64,000 nt of DNA from Caulobacter sp. CCUG 60055 (GTDB lineage Bacteria; Pseudomonadota; Alphaproteobacteria; Caulobacterales; Caulobacteraceae): contig NZ_PUIC01000009.1 in the NCBI RefSeq assembly GCF_022750545.1, positions 62,001-126,000 on the forward strand. The letters are read 5' to 3'. The notes beneath the pieces were generated by a model that was not told the DNA's origin, made no database searches, and worked only from the letters and a program-made list of their open reading frames with translations. Made by a program: the position numbers and the translations under genes. Below are positions 19,472 through 28,131 of the stretch, piece by piece; position 1 is the stretch's first letter, and each line of letters opens with the position of its first letter.

Positions 19472-20458
19472 TTAGCCGATGAACCCCGCCGCGCGGCGCA
19501 GGCGATCGTTGATCGCCTCGCCCAGGCCCTCGTCCGGGATGGGGGCGACGGCGATGGCGACGGGCTTTCGGCGGTCGGCGGCGCGCAGATAGGCGAACAG
19601 GTTGGCGGCGGCCTCGGCCAGGTCGCCGCGCGGCGACAGGTTGAACACCGAAGGCCCTTGCGCCGCCGGCCCGAAGGCCAGCCACGCCTCGCCCTCTTCC
19701 GGCGTCGTGACGTTCAGGCGCACCGGCGCGTCGGGGGCGTAGTGCAGGGCGAGGCGCCCTGGCGAGCGCCTGGCGTCGACCTCGGCCTCGGCCAGGGGGC
19801 CGACCACCGCCTCGATCTGGGCGCGGATGACCGAGCCGGGCCGCAGCAGCCGCACCGGCCCGTCCAGCACGGCGACGACAGTGGATTCCAGGCCCACGGC
19901 GCACGGCCCGCCGTCGAGCGACGCGGCGACGGCGGAACCGGTCTCGTCCAGGGCGTCCTGATAGGTGGTCGGGCTCGGCCGGCCCGAGCGGTTGGCCGAA
20001 GGCGCGACCACCGCGCCGCCGAACGCCCGCAGCAGCCGGCGCGCCAGCGGGTGGCCCGGCGCGCGAATCGCCACCGTCTCCAGCCCGGCGCGCGCCAGGT
20101 CGCAGACGGCCGCCGCGTCGCGGATCGGCGCGACGATGGTCAGCGGCCCCGGCCAGAAGGCGGCGGCCAGCGCCCGGGCACGGTCGTCGAAGATGGCGAC
20201 GGCCTCGGCCGCCGCCTGGTCGGGCACATGGGCGATCAGGGGATTGAAGCGCGGCCGGCCCTTGGCCTCGAAGATGGCGGCCACGGCGGCGGGATCGCCG
20301 GCGTCCGCCGCCAGGCCGTAGACCGTCTCGGTCGGCAGGATGACGAGGCGGCCGGCGCGCAGCGCCGCGGCGGCCGCCTCGACGGCGGCTACTGGCGCGT
20401 CGCCGTCAGGCTGACGCTGACCTTCACTGCGGCCGGTATCTGATCTGTCGCCTTCCAC
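19472..20458 (-). CDS. sua5: L-threonylcarbamoyladenylate synthase (Sua5 type)
   Basis: About 328 residues. It makes threonylcarbamoyl-AMP for tRNA t6A37. The YrdC domain has LVILPTETVYGLAADA, FEAKGRPRFNPLIAHV, FWPGPLTIVAP and VAPSANRSGRPSPT. The extra Sua5 domain is present at the end (RLALHYAPDAPVRLN onwards). The start is a problem: no in-frame ATG lies near the conserved core, and the nearest start is a GTG at 20458, inside the 3' end of the cytochrome b561-YceI gene. This gives a 70 bp overlap and ~24 residues before the core. I use it with low certainty; the gene itself is certain. Confidence 0.85.
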   Translation of the reverse strand: MEGDRSDTGRSEGQRQPDGDAPVAAVEAAAAALRAGRLVILPTETVYGLAADAGDPAAVAAIFEAKGRPRFNPLIAHVPDQAAAEAVAIFDDRARALAAAFWPGPLTIVAPIRDAAAVCDLARAGLETVAIRAPGHPLARRLLRAFGGAVVAPSANRSGRPSPTTYQDALDETGSAVAASLDGGPCAVGLESTVVAVLDGPVRLLRPGSVIRAQIEAVVGPLAEAEVDARRSPGRLALHYAPDAPVRLNVTTPEEGEAWLAFGPAAQGPSVFNLSPRGDLAEAAANLFAYLRAADRRKPVAIAVAPIPDEGLGEAINDRLRRAAGFIG

Positions 20459-21723
20459 TCGCCCTGCCCAACGCCGAAAGCCGTGCGGTCGAGGGTGGTT
20501 ACACCGGTCATCCGGGCCTTGTCGCCGTCGATCTTCAGGGTGAAGGGCAAGGCCGCCGGCCGCGAGACGCCGCGCAGCGACAGGGTTCCCCTGGCCTCGT
20601 AGCGGTCCGGGCCGGTCTTGCGGAAGGTCTTGGCCGTGAAAGTCGCCTTGGGATGGCCGGCGGCGTCGAACCAGTCCTCGGTCGGCAGGGTGGAGTCTCG
20701 CTGGCTGTCGCCGGTCGAGGCCGAGGCGACATCGACGCTGACCGTCACGCTCGACTGGTCGAGGGCGTCGGGGCTGAACAGGATGTCGGCGCTCCAGCGG
20801 TCGAACCGCCCCTCGACCGCCGCGCCCGACCACGAGGTCGAAAAGCCCAGGGCCGAACCCTTGGCCACCGCCCATTTCGAGGGCGAGGCCGGCTTGGCGG
20901 CCTTATCCTCAGCCGCCTTGTCCTGAGCGACCTTGTCGTCGGTCGCCGGCGGGGCGGCGGGCGAGGCCGCAGCCGCCGCGTCCGGGGCCGGAAGCGCGGC
21001 GAGCGCGGGCTCGGCGGCGATGGGCGCCGGCGGCGGAGCGGCCGGCTTGACCGCCGGCTTGAACAGGTAGCCCAGCCCGATCACCGCCGCGACGCCGGCG
21101 ACGATGGCCAGGAGGCGCGGATCGAGCCACGCCCCCGGCCGGGTTCCCGGCGCCATGCGGGCCAGGTCGGCGTCGCGGTCGAAGAGCTGGTGCTTGAGCG
21201 CGCCGGCGACGTGCAGGGCCAGGAGGCCGTAGGTCAGCTTGACCAGGAGGCCATGGCCCAGCTCGCCGGCGTTGTGCCAGGCGTGCTTGGGCCCGGCCGC
21301 CAGTTCGGGCAGGCCCGGGATGTGCGGCCAGGGGATCACCCCGTAGAGCAGGGTCGGGATGTTGGTCTTGCTGGCCGAGACGATGACCCAGCCGGTCAGC
21401 GGCAGGCCGAGCAGGATGACGTAGAACAGGACATGGACGGCGCGCGCCAGCGCCCGCTCCCACCCGGCCAGGTGCTCGGCCATCGGCGGCGGCTTGTGGC
21501 CGAGCCGCCAGCCCAGCCGCGCCAGGGTGAGGATCAGGATGGTGATCCCCACCGACTTGTGCAGCTGGAACAGGGCGTAGGTGGCCGGCCCCTTGGGGCC
21601 GTCGCCCATCCGCCAGCCCAGGATAATCTGGAAGATGAGCGCCGCCGCGATCACCCAGTGCAGGGTGATCGCGACCGTGGAATAGCGTCCCGCGGAACGC
21701 GCGGGCGCGGACGCAGCCGTCAT
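20389..21723 (-). CDS. Cytochrome b561 - YceI domain fusion protein
   Basis: 444 residues. Residues ~10-190 form a four-helix cytochrome b561 with heme-ligand His in TLHWVIAA, LHKSVGI, LARAVHVLFY and LALHVAGALKHQLF. A fifth helix (~205-222) and an Ala/Pro/Lys linker (~225-275, rich in AAEDKAAKP-type repeats) lead to a C-terminal YceI lipocalin-like domain (~276-444), presumably periplasmic. YceI domains bind isoprenoid quinones or lipids, so the fusion could pair quinone binding with electron transfer; that is inference. A separate YceI gene lies 36 bp upstream on the same strand. Confidence 0.93.
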   Translation of the reverse strand: MTAASAPARSAGRYSTVAITLHWVIAAALIFQIILGWRMGDGPKGPATYALFQLHKSVGITILILTLARLGWRLGHKPPPMAEHLAGWERALARAVHVLFYVILLGLPLTGWVIVSASKTNIPTLLYGVIPWPHIPGLPELAAGPKHAWHNAGELGHGLLVKLTYGLLALHVAGALKHQLFDRDADLARMAPGTRPGAWLDPRLLAIVAGVAAVIGLGYLFKPAVKPAAPPPAPIAAEPALAALPAPDAAAAASPAAPPATDDKVAQDKAAEDKAAKPASPSKWAVAKGSALGFSTSWSGAAVEGRFDRWSADILFSPDALDQSSVTVSVDVASASTGDSQRDSTLPTEDWFDAAGHPKATFTAKTFRKTGPDRYEARGTLSLRGVSRPAALPFTLKIDGDKARMTGVTTLDRTAFGVGQGEWKATDQIPAAVKVSVSLTATRQ

Positions 21724-21759
21724 GCCGGTCTCCTCGAAGGGTTCTGGGAGGAGAATGAC

Positions 21760-22386
21760 TTACTTCGGCGTGAACTCCACCTCGATGGCCAGGGTCACGT
21801 CGTCGCCGACCAGGGGGGCGTACTTGCTCACGCCGAAGTCGGTGCGCTTGATGGTCGTGGTCGCCGAGAAGCCGGTGCGGGTGCTGCCCGGGGCCAGGCC
21901 GGCGCCGACGCCGTTGAACGCGACGTCCAGCACCACCGGCTTGGTGACGCCGTGGAAGGTCAGGTCGCCGGCCACCTTGCCATGCACGCCGTCGCCGACG
22001 TCGACCGAGGTCGAGACGAAGGTGATGGTCGGGTACTTGCCCGCCTCGAGCCAGCCGTCGCCGATCAGCTCCTTGTTGAAGCTGGGCGCGCCGGTCTCCA
22101 GCGAGGCCGGATCGACGGTGACGGTGATCTTCGAGGCCTGCGGGGCCTTGGGGTCGTAGCTGAAGCCGGCGTCGAACTTGGTGAAGCGCAGGGTGTAGTT
22201 GGAGAAGCCCATGTGGCTGAGCTTGGCGGTGAGGCTGGCGTGCGACTTGTCCAGCACATAGGCGCCGGCCGGCAGGTCGGCGGCCTTGGTCGACGAGACG
22301 CCGGGCGCGGCCGAGGCGGCGGTCGAGGCGGCGAGGCCGGCGAAGGCGAGGCCGGCGGCCAGCGCGGCGGCGAGGATGGGGCGCAT
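21760..22386 (-). CDS. YceI-family periplasmic lipid-binding protein
   Basis: 208 residues from the ATG at 22386. A Sec signal peptide (MRPILAAALAAGLAFAGLAA, cleavage after ASAAP region) precedes a complete YceI lipocalin-like barrel: YVLDKSHASLTAKLSHMGFSNY, a central strand VDPASLETGAPSFNKEL, and FSATTTIKRTDFGVSKYAP. Homologues bind polyprenyl chains. It is the first gene of a two-gene unit with the b561-YceI fusion, suggesting a shared electron-transfer or quinone-handling role. Confidence 0.93.
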   Translation of the reverse strand: MRPILAAALAAGLAFAGLAASTAASAAPGVSSTKAADLPAGAYVLDKSHASLTAKLSHMGFSNYTLRFTKFDAGFSYDPKAPQASKITVTVDPASLETGAPSFNKELIGDGWLEAGKYPTITFVSTSVDVGDGVHGKVAGDLTFHGVTKPVVLDVAFNGVGAGLAPGSTRTGFSATTTIKRTDFGVSKYAPLVGDDVTLAIEVEFTPK

Positions 22387-22561
22387 GGTCTGTCTCCGAA
22401 TTGTTATAGCTGCTGTTGCAGTTCGCGAAAGATAGAGCGGTCGCGGCGCAGGGGAAGCCGGCGACCCGTTCACGAAACCGTGATCGACCGACCTCCTGGC
22501 CCACAGCGCGCCGTCTGGCACTAAAACGTCAACCTGGCCGCCGCACATTGAAGTTTTTCTG

Positions 22562-24331
22562 ATGACCTACAAAGCCCCCCTTCGCGACCTGACCTTCACG
22601 CTCGCCCAGGTGGCGGACATCGACCAGCTGGCGGGCGGCGGGGCCTTCCCCGATTTCGACCGCGACACCATGAGCGCGGTGCTCGACGCGGCGGGCGCCC
22701 TGGCGGGCGACGTCCTGGCCCCGCTGAACCGGATCGGCGACCAGGTCGGGGCGGCCTGCGCCAACGGCCGCGTCACCGCCGCCCCTGGCTTCGCCGCCGC
22801 CTACAAGGCCTTCGCCGAGGGCGGCTGGAACAGCCTGTCGGCCGATCCCGAATTCGGCGGCCAGGGCCTGCCCAAGGCGCTGGAGCTGGCGGTCTTCGAG
22901 ACCTTCCAGGCCGCCAACATGGCGTTCGCCCTGTGCCCGATGCTGACCCAGGGCGCCATCGAGGCGCTGCAGGCGCATGGCGACGCGCGCCAGCGCTCGG
23001 TCTACCTGCCCCGGCTGGTCTCCGGCGAATGGACCGGCACCATGAATCTGACCGAGGCGCAGTCGGGTTCGGACCTGTCGACCGTGCGCGCCCGCGCCGA
23101 ACCCGACGGGAACGGCGGCTATCGCCTGTACGGCCAGAAGATCTTCATCACCTGGGGCGACCACGACTGCGCCGACAACATCGTCCATCTGGTGCTGGCG
23201 CGCTTGCCCGACGCCCCGCCGGGCGTCAAAGGCATCTCGCTGTTCCTGGCTCCCAAGATCCTGGTCGGCGAGGACGGCGTCCTGGGCGGCGCCAACGACC
23301 TGCGGCCGGCCAGCATCGAGCACAAGCTGGGCATCCACGGCTCGCCCACCTGCGTGATGCTGTTCGACGGCGCCCAGGCCGAGCTGGTCGGCCAGCCCAA
23401 CCAGGGCCTGGCCCACATGTTCACCATGATGAACGCCGCCCGCCTGAACGTCGGCGTGCAGGGGGTGGCCATCGCCGAGCGCGCCTACCAGCAGGCCCTG
23501 GCCTTCTCGCAGGAACGGCGGCAGGGCCGCTCGGCCTGGACCGGCGAGGCCTCGGCCCCGATCTTCGACCATCCCGACGTGCGCCGCAGCCTGGGGCTGG
23601 CCAAGGCCAAGATCGAGGCGGCCCGAGGGATCTGTCTCGCCGCCGGCGTCGCCGCCGACCTGGCCCGCCTCGCCCCGAACGCGGACGACCGCCACGCCGC
23701 CCGCCTGCGCGAGGAGCTGCTGACCCCGGTGGCCAAGGCCTGGTCCACCGACGTCGGCGTCGAGGTCGCCTCGATCGGCGTGCAGGTCCACGGCGGCATG
23801 GGCTTCATCGAGGAGACCGGCGCGGCCCAGCACTATCGCGACGCCCGCATCGCCCCGATCTACGAGGGCACCAACGGCATCCAGGCCATCGACCTGGTCG
23901 GCCGCAAGCTGGGCCTCGGCGACGGCGAGGCCTTGCGCCGCCTGACGGCGGACATCCGGGCCACGACCCAGGCCCTGCTCGGCCACGCCGGCCTGCGCGA
24001 CGTCGGCGCCCGCCTGGAGGCGGCGCTGGAGGCCCTGGTCGCCGCCAGCGACTGGATGCTGGAGCGGCGCGGCTCGCCCGACGCCCTGGCCGGCGCCGGA
24101 GCCTATCTGCAATTGCTGGGCGACGTCGCCGGCGGCTGGATGCTCGGGCGCGGGGCCCTGGCCGCCGACGCCGGCCTCGGCCGCGGCGAGGACGGTTATC
24201 TGCGGGGCAAGATCGCCCTCGCCCGGCTGTTCGCCGAACAGGTCCTGGCCCGGGCGCCAGGCCTGGCCGCCGGCGCGACCCAGGGCGCGGCCCCGCTGGA
24301 GGCCCTGACCGCCGACGCGCTGGGCGCATGA
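22562..24331 (+). CDS. Acyl-CoA dehydrogenase (DmdC-like, with extended N- and C-terminal domains)
   Basis: 589 residues, the long form of the family. Typical blocks are GEWTGTMNLTEAQSGSDLST, KIFITWGDHD, HKLGIHGSPTCVMLFDG, and QVHGGMGFIEETGAAQHYRDARI with the catalytic-region YEGTNGIQAIDLVGRKL. An extra helical C-terminal domain (from ~470) places it with 3-methylmercaptopropionyl-CoA/long-chain-type enzymes; the natural substrate is not known. Divergent from the YceI unit. Its last codon overlaps the ATG of the GNAT gene (ATGA). Confidence 0.92.
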   Translation: MTYKAPLRDLTFTLAQVADIDQLAGGGAFPDFDRDTMSAVLDAAGALAGDVLAPLNRIGDQVGAACANGRVTAAPGFAAAYKAFAEGGWNSLSADPEFGGQGLPKALELAVFETFQAANMAFALCPMLTQGAIEALQAHGDARQRSVYLPRLVSGEWTGTMNLTEAQSGSDLSTVRARAEPDGNGGYRLYGQKIFITWGDHDCADNIVHLVLARLPDAPPGVKGISLFLAPKILVGEDGVLGGANDLRPASIEHKLGIHGSPTCVMLFDGAQAELVGQPNQGLAHMFTMMNAARLNVGVQGVAIAERAYQQALAFSQERRQGRSAWTGEASAPIFDHPDVRRSLGLAKAKIEAARGICLAAGVAADLARLAPNADDRHAARLREELLTPVAKAWSTDVGVEVASIGVQVHGGMGFIEETGAAQHYRDARIAPIYEGTNGIQAIDLVGRKLGLGDGEALRRLTADIRATTQALLGHAGLRDVGARLEAALEALVAASDWMLERRGSPDALAGAGAYLQLLGDVAGGWMLGRGALAADAGLGRGEDGYLRGKIALARLFAEQVLARAPGLAAGATQGAAPLEALTADALGA

Positions 24332-24839
24332 GCCCCGCCCTCGTCGTTCGTCCGGAGACCCCGGCCGACCACGACGCCGTCCGCCGGATCGAGACGGCGG
24401 CCTTCGACCAGCCGGACGAAGCCGCCCTGGTCGACGCCCTGCGCGCCGACGGCGACGCCGCCGTCTCGTTGGTCGCCGAACAGGACGGCGTTCTGGTCGG
24501 GCACATCCTGTTCTCGTCGCTGAGCATCGTCGGCGCGCAGGGCGCGCTGAAGGCCGTGGCCCTGGCGCCGGTGGCGGTGGACCCCGCCCGCCAGAACCGG
24601 GGCGTCGGCGGGGCGCTGATCCGCGCCGGCCTGGACGCCTGCCGCGAGGCCGGCTTCGAGGCCGTGGTGGTGCTCGGCCACGCCGACTATTATCCGCGCT
24701 TCGGGTTTTCCGCCCAGGCGGCGCTGGGACTGAAGGCGCCGTTCTCGGGGCCGTCCTTCATGGCCATCGCCTGCGCGGCCAGGACGGCGCGGCCCTGGCG
24801 GGCGAGGTGCGCTACGCCCGCGCCTTCGGCCTGGACTAG
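24328..24839 (+). pseudogene. GNAT N-acetyltransferase (YhbS-like), frameshifted near 24770
   Basis: The first ~147 codons encode a normal GNAT domain: VRPETPADHDAVRRIE, VSLVAEQDGVLVGHI, acetyl-CoA loop PARQNRGVGGALI, and VVVLGHADYYPRFGF. After PFSGPSFMAIA the frame degenerates into Arg/Pro-rich sequence with no stop for ~1 kb. Moving one frame at about 24768-24771 restores a family-like ending (LRGQDGAALAGEVRYARAFG) and a TAG at 24837-24839, four bases before the convergent hydrolase stop. One base therefore seems to be missing: a real recent mutation or a sequencing error. It is ATGA-coupled to the acyl-CoA dehydrogenase gene. Confidence 0.85.
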
Positions 24840-24843
24840 GCGT

Positions 24844-25740
24844 TCAGGCCGTCGCCCGCGCCCGCTCGGCGGCGTCGATCACCGCCTTGACGAAGACGTC
24901 GAACAGGCCGGCCGGCAGGTCGTGCCCCATGCCCGGCACCAGGCGCAGCTCGGCGCCGGCGATGGTCGCGGCGGTGTCGCGGCCGCCCTCGACGCGCACC
25001 AGCGGATCGTCGACGCCATGGACGACGATGGTCGGCGCCGTGATCGTCCGCAGGCGCTCGCGGCGGTCGCCGCTGGCGATCACCGCCGCCATCTGGCGGC
25101 CGACCCCGGCCGGGCGGTAGGCCCGCACGATGTCGGCGCGCAGCCGGGCGCGGGTCTCGACCGGGTCGAGCGGATAGCCGGGGCTCTGGATGGCGATCTG
25201 GGCCTTGAGGGCGTAGTCGGCGGCGACTTCGACGCCGGCGCCGTCCGGCGCGCGGGCCATCAGCGCGGTCTGGGCCTCGGGCGTCGGCGGCGGCACGGCG
25301 CGGGCGCCGGTGGTCGACATCACCGAGACCAGCGACAGGGTCTTCTCCGGATGGTTGGCGGCGACCATCTGGCCGATCATGCCGCCCATCGAGACGCCGA
25401 ACAGGTGGGCGCGCTCGACGCCCAGGGCGTCCAGCAGGCCGGCGGCGTCGGCGGCCATGTCGTCCAGCAGGTAGGGAACCTCGGGCTTGCGCCCCTCGGC
25501 CATGGCCGTGATCACCGCGGCGATGTCGGCCGGCCCGGCCGCGTCGAACCCGGTGGACAGCCCGACGTCGCGGTTGTCGTAGACGACGACGCGGAAGCCC
25601 TCGGCGGCGATGCGCGCCGTCAGGGCCGGCGGCCAGCGGGTCATCTGTCCGCCCAGACCCATGATCATCAGCACGGTCTCGGGACCGTCGCCGACGATGT
25701 CGTACTCGATCTCGACGCCGTTCGCGCGCGCCCTGGCCAT
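24844..25740 (-). CDS. Alpha/beta-hydrolase
   Basis: 298 residues from the ATG at 25740; the open frame continues upstream without meaning. The alpha/beta-hydrolase fold shows the oxyanion segment IMGLGGQMTRWPP, strand VVVYDNRDVGLSTG, nucleophile elbow FGVSMGGMIGQM (Ser catalytic), acid-loop VVHGVDDPLVRVEGG, and catalytic His in VPGMGHDLP. A lid of about 100 residues lies between. It resembles esterases annotated as aclacinomycin-methylesterase-like, but the substrate is unknown. Convergent with the GNAT gene. Confidence 0.9.
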   Translation of the reverse strand: MARARANGVEIEYDIVGDGPETVLMIMGLGGQMTRWPPALTARIAAEGFRVVVYDNRDVGLSTGFDAAGPADIAAVITAMAEGRKPEVPYLLDDMAADAAGLLDALGVERAHLFGVSMGGMIGQMVAANHPEKTLSLVSVMSTTGARAVPPPTPEAQTALMARAPDGAGVEVAADYALKAQIAIQSPGYPLDPVETRARLRADIVRAYRPAGVGRQMAAVIASGDRRERLRTITAPTIVVHGVDDPLVRVEGGRDTAATIAGAELRLVPGMGHDLPAGLFDVFVKAVIDAAERARATA

Positions 25741-25797
25741 CCTCGCCGTCTCCTCCTCGCCGCGCTGACGGCGGCCTAGGAGGATTTCTAGACGGCG

Positions 25798-25848
25798 CCG
25801 GCCGGCCGTGTCCAACCGGCCGGCCGCTCGCCGCTCAGGAGGAGCGGC
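25798..25848 (-). terminator. Stacked GC hairpins after the peroxiredoxin gene
   Basis: Two hairpins follow the minus-strand peroxiredoxin stop: GCCGCTC/GAGCGGC (25830-25848) and CGGCCGGCCG-type arms around TGTCCAAC (25798-25826). No U-tract follows, so termination is only suggested. Confidence 0.35.
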
Positions 25849-25856
25849 GAAAACGC

Positions 25857-26339
25857 CTAGAGGTGTTCGAGCAGGTATTCCGCCGACGACACCTTGAACT
25901 CGCCGCCCTGCTCGACATTGAGCTGCTCGACGACGCCGTCCTTGGCGATCAGCGAGTAGCGCTGCGAACGCAGGCCCATGCCGAACTTGGAGCCGTCCAG
26001 CTCCAGGCCGATGGCGCGGGTGAAGTCGCCGTTGCCGTCGGCCAGCATGATCACCTCGCCGGCGATCCCCTGGTCCTTGGCCCAGGCCTTCATCACGAAC
26101 ACGTCGTTGACCGACAGGCAGGCGATGGCGTCGACGCCCTTGGCCTTGAACTCGGCGGCCTTCTCCTTGAAGCCCGGCAGGTGCTTGGCCGAGCAGGTCG
26201 GGGTGAAGGCGCCCGGCACGGCGAACAGGGCGACGGTCTTGCCCTTGAACACCTCGTCGGAGGTGACGGGCGCGGGCCCTTCCTCGGTGACGGTCATGAA
26301 CGTCGCGCCCGGCAGCTTGTCGCCAACCTTGATGGCCAT
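25857..26339 (-). CDS. Peroxiredoxin (Prx5 type)
   Basis: 160 residues. It reduces H2O2 and organic peroxides with glutathione or thioredoxin. The peroxidatic Cys49 is in VPGAFTPTCSAKHLPGF, the Prx5-specific active-site loop. The downstream CLSVNDVFVMKAW and MGLRSQRYSLIAKDGVV also match Prx5. No second conserved Cys near the C-terminus is seen; another Cys (residue ~74, in AIACLSVND) is the usual Prx5 buried one. It is 117 bp upstream of the hydrolase gene, with GC hairpins between. Confidence 0.94.
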   Translation of the reverse strand: MAIKVGDKLPGATFMTVTEEGPAPVTSDEVFKGKTVALFAVPGAFTPTCSAKHLPGFKEKAAEFKAKGVDAIACLSVNDVFVMKAWAKDQGIAGEVIMLADGNGDFTRAIGLELDGSKFGMGLRSQRYSLIAKDGVVEQLNVEQGGEFKVSSAEYLLEHL

Positions 26340-26473
26340 CGGCCTCTCCCTCGCTAGGGGCCGGCCGAAGGGCCGCCCGGAACTTCCGCGCGACAGATAG
26401 CCCGCTTTCGCGACGGCTGGAACGGGCCTTGCGCCCGAACCTCGCCTCGTGCGCGCACGGTCTTGAAAGCGTC

Positions 26474-27094
26474 ATGCACAAGACCGAACATAGGGACATG
26501 GGCCAGCCCGCCGCCAATCCGCCGACCGATCAGACGCCGGAATTCCTGACCGGGCGGCTGCTGATCGCCATGCCCGGCATCGGCGACCCCCGCTTCGAGC
26601 GGGCGGTGATCTTCCTGGTCGACCACACCCCCGACCACGCCTTCGGCCTGGCGGTGAACCGGCCGGTCGAGGGACTGAGCGTGCCGGACCTGTTCGAGCG
26701 CCTGGGCATCGACGGCGCCGACCCGGCCGGCGGCACGGTGCTGCTGGGCGGGCCCGTACAGCGCGAGCGCGGCTTCGTGCTGCACACCGACGACTACAAT
26801 TCCGAGGGCTCGACCCTGCCGGTCGCCGACGGTATCGCCATGACCACCACCCGCGAGGTGCTGGAGGCCATGGCCGACGAGGCCCGCCGCCCCCGCCAGG
26901 CGGTGCTGGCCCTGGGCTACGCCGGCTGGGACGCCGGCCAGCTGGAGCGCGAGCTGCAGGACAACGTCTGGCTGACCTGCGACGCGGACGAGGCCCTGCT
27001 GTTCGGCGACGACCACGAGCACAAGTGGTCCTCGGCCCTGGCCAAGCTGGGCGTCAGCGCCGAACGCCTGTCCGCCCACGCCGGCCGCGCCTAG
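26474..27094 (+). CDS. YqgE/AlgH-family protein
   Basis: About 206 residues from the ATG at 26474; the ATG at 26498 gives 198 and is equally possible. Conserved family blocks are FLTGRLLIAMPGIGDPRFERAVIFLVDHT, FGLAVNRPVEG, VLLGGPVQRERGFVLHTDDY, and LALGYAGWDAGQLERELQDNVWL. YqgE proteins are widespread and structurally known, but have no settled function. Divergent from the peroxiredoxin gene. Confidence 0.92.
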   Translation: MHKTEHRDMGQPAANPPTDQTPEFLTGRLLIAMPGIGDPRFERAVIFLVDHTPDHAFGLAVNRPVEGLSVPDLFERLGIDGADPAGGTVLLGGPVQRERGFVLHTDDYNSEGSTLPVADGIAMTTTREVLEAMADEARRPRQAVLALGYAGWDAGQLERELQDNVWLTCDADEALLFGDDHEHKWSSALAKLGVSAERLSAHAGRA

Positions 27095-27182
27095 CGCCCT
27101 TCGTCCCCGCCGGGGCGACGCCGGCCTCGGCCAGCTTGCCCGGCCGGATCGAGCCCAGGCCGACGCTGGCCGACGCCCCGCC

Positions 27183-27641
27183 TCAGGCGGCCGCGACGGC
27201 GTATTCGCCGATCAGCGCCTCATAGGCCTCGAACGGCGGGAACTGGGCGAAGCTGTGGACGGCCGGCGTGCGGGCCCAGGGCAGCGCCTCGCTGGTGTAG
27301 GTCTCGATGAACGGGCTGAACCACGCCGCGTCGTCGAGCATGGTCGGGCGCAGGTTGACGAACCAGTCCAGCCCCTGCGGCCGGGTGAACATCCAGCTCC
27401 AGCAGCGGGGACAGAAGTGATGTCCCGCCGCCCCGTCCGAAGCGCCGCCGCGCACCGCCTCGCCCTGGATCACCGCGAAGCTTTCCGAGGGGATGGCGGC
27501 GCTGAGCGAATAGGCGCTGCCCGACATTCTCTGGCAGCCCGTGCAGTGGCAGGCCATGGTCAACAGCGGCGCGGCGGCGATGCGCAACCGCACGTGGCCG
27601 CACCGGCACCCGCCCTCCGCCGGCAAGCTGGATGGTTTCAT
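27183..27641 (-). CDS. GFA-family protein (glutathione-dependent formaldehyde-activating-like fold)
   Basis: 152 residues from the ATG at 27641. Zinc-binding Cys clusters of the GFA (DUF636) family are complete: CRCGHVR, CHCTGCQRMSGSA and FCPRCWSWMF. The fold is shared with Gfa, but most members have no known activity on S-hydroxymethylglutathione. Divergent from the YCII gene with 106 bp between starts, convergent with yqgE. Confidence 0.87.
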   Translation of the reverse strand: MKPSSLPAEGGCRCGHVRLRIAAAPLLTMACHCTGCQRMSGSAYSLSAAIPSESFAVIQGEAVRGGASDGAAGHHFCPRCWSWMFTRPQGLDWFVNLRPTMLDDAAWFSPFIETYTSEALPWARTPAVHSFAQFPPFEAYEALIGEYAVAAA

Positions 27642-27747
27642 GGCCTGATCGAACCTCCTGAACTGAAAACGCGGATGTCGGCTCCCGCGCCTCGCCGACG
27701 TCCTTAGGCTACGCCGCCCCCGGCGCGAGTTGGAAGGAGAAGATCGC

Positions 27748-28131
27748 ATGCTCTACGCCATTCTGGCCTATCACGCGGAAGGATCGTTCGCAGTCTGGTC
27801 GCCGGAGGAGGACGCCGCCCTGATGGACGACCTGCACCGGGTCCACGGCCGCCTGATAGACGCGGGCCGCATGGGCCCGGCCGCGCGGCTGGACGCCGTC
27901 GAGACCGCCTGCACCCTGCGCGGTCCCGGCGCCGGCGTGGTCGTCGACGGCCCCTTCGCCGAGACCAAGGAACAGCTGCTGGGCTTCTATGTCGTCGATT
28001 GCGCCGACCGCGACGCCGCCGTCGAGGCGGCCCGCGACCTGCGCCGGGTCAACCCCACCGCCGTCTACGAGATCAGGCCGGTCATGCTCTACCTGCCGGG
28101 GACCGGCCTTCCGGCGGCGGAGGCGGCCTAG
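27748..28131 (+). CDS. YCII-related (DGPF) domain protein
   Basis: 127 residues from the ATG at 27748, which has AGGAG eight bases upstream. The dimeric alpha-beta barrel YCII/DGPF family is shown by MLYAILAYHAEG, VVVDGPFAETKEQLLGFYVVD and AAVEAARDLRRVNP. Many relatives sit beside ECF sigma factors, but none lies here. The function is unknown. Its stop overlaps the 3' end of the GGDEF-EAL gene by 4 bp (convergent). Confidence 0.87.
   Translation: MLYAILAYHAEGSFAVWSPEEDAALMDDLHRVHGRLIDAGRMGPAARLDAVETACTLRGPGAGVVVDGPFAETKEQLLGFYVVDCADRDAAVEAARDLRRVNPTAVYEIRPVMLYLPGTGLPAAEAA

Noticed and set aside
22933-25779. 948-codon plus-strand frame containing the GNAT N-terminus
   Set aside because: Only 24328-24770 of it is real (the GNAT domain); the rest is a shadow of the acyl-CoA dehydrogenase and antisense of the hydrolase. 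It helped to reveal the frameshift.
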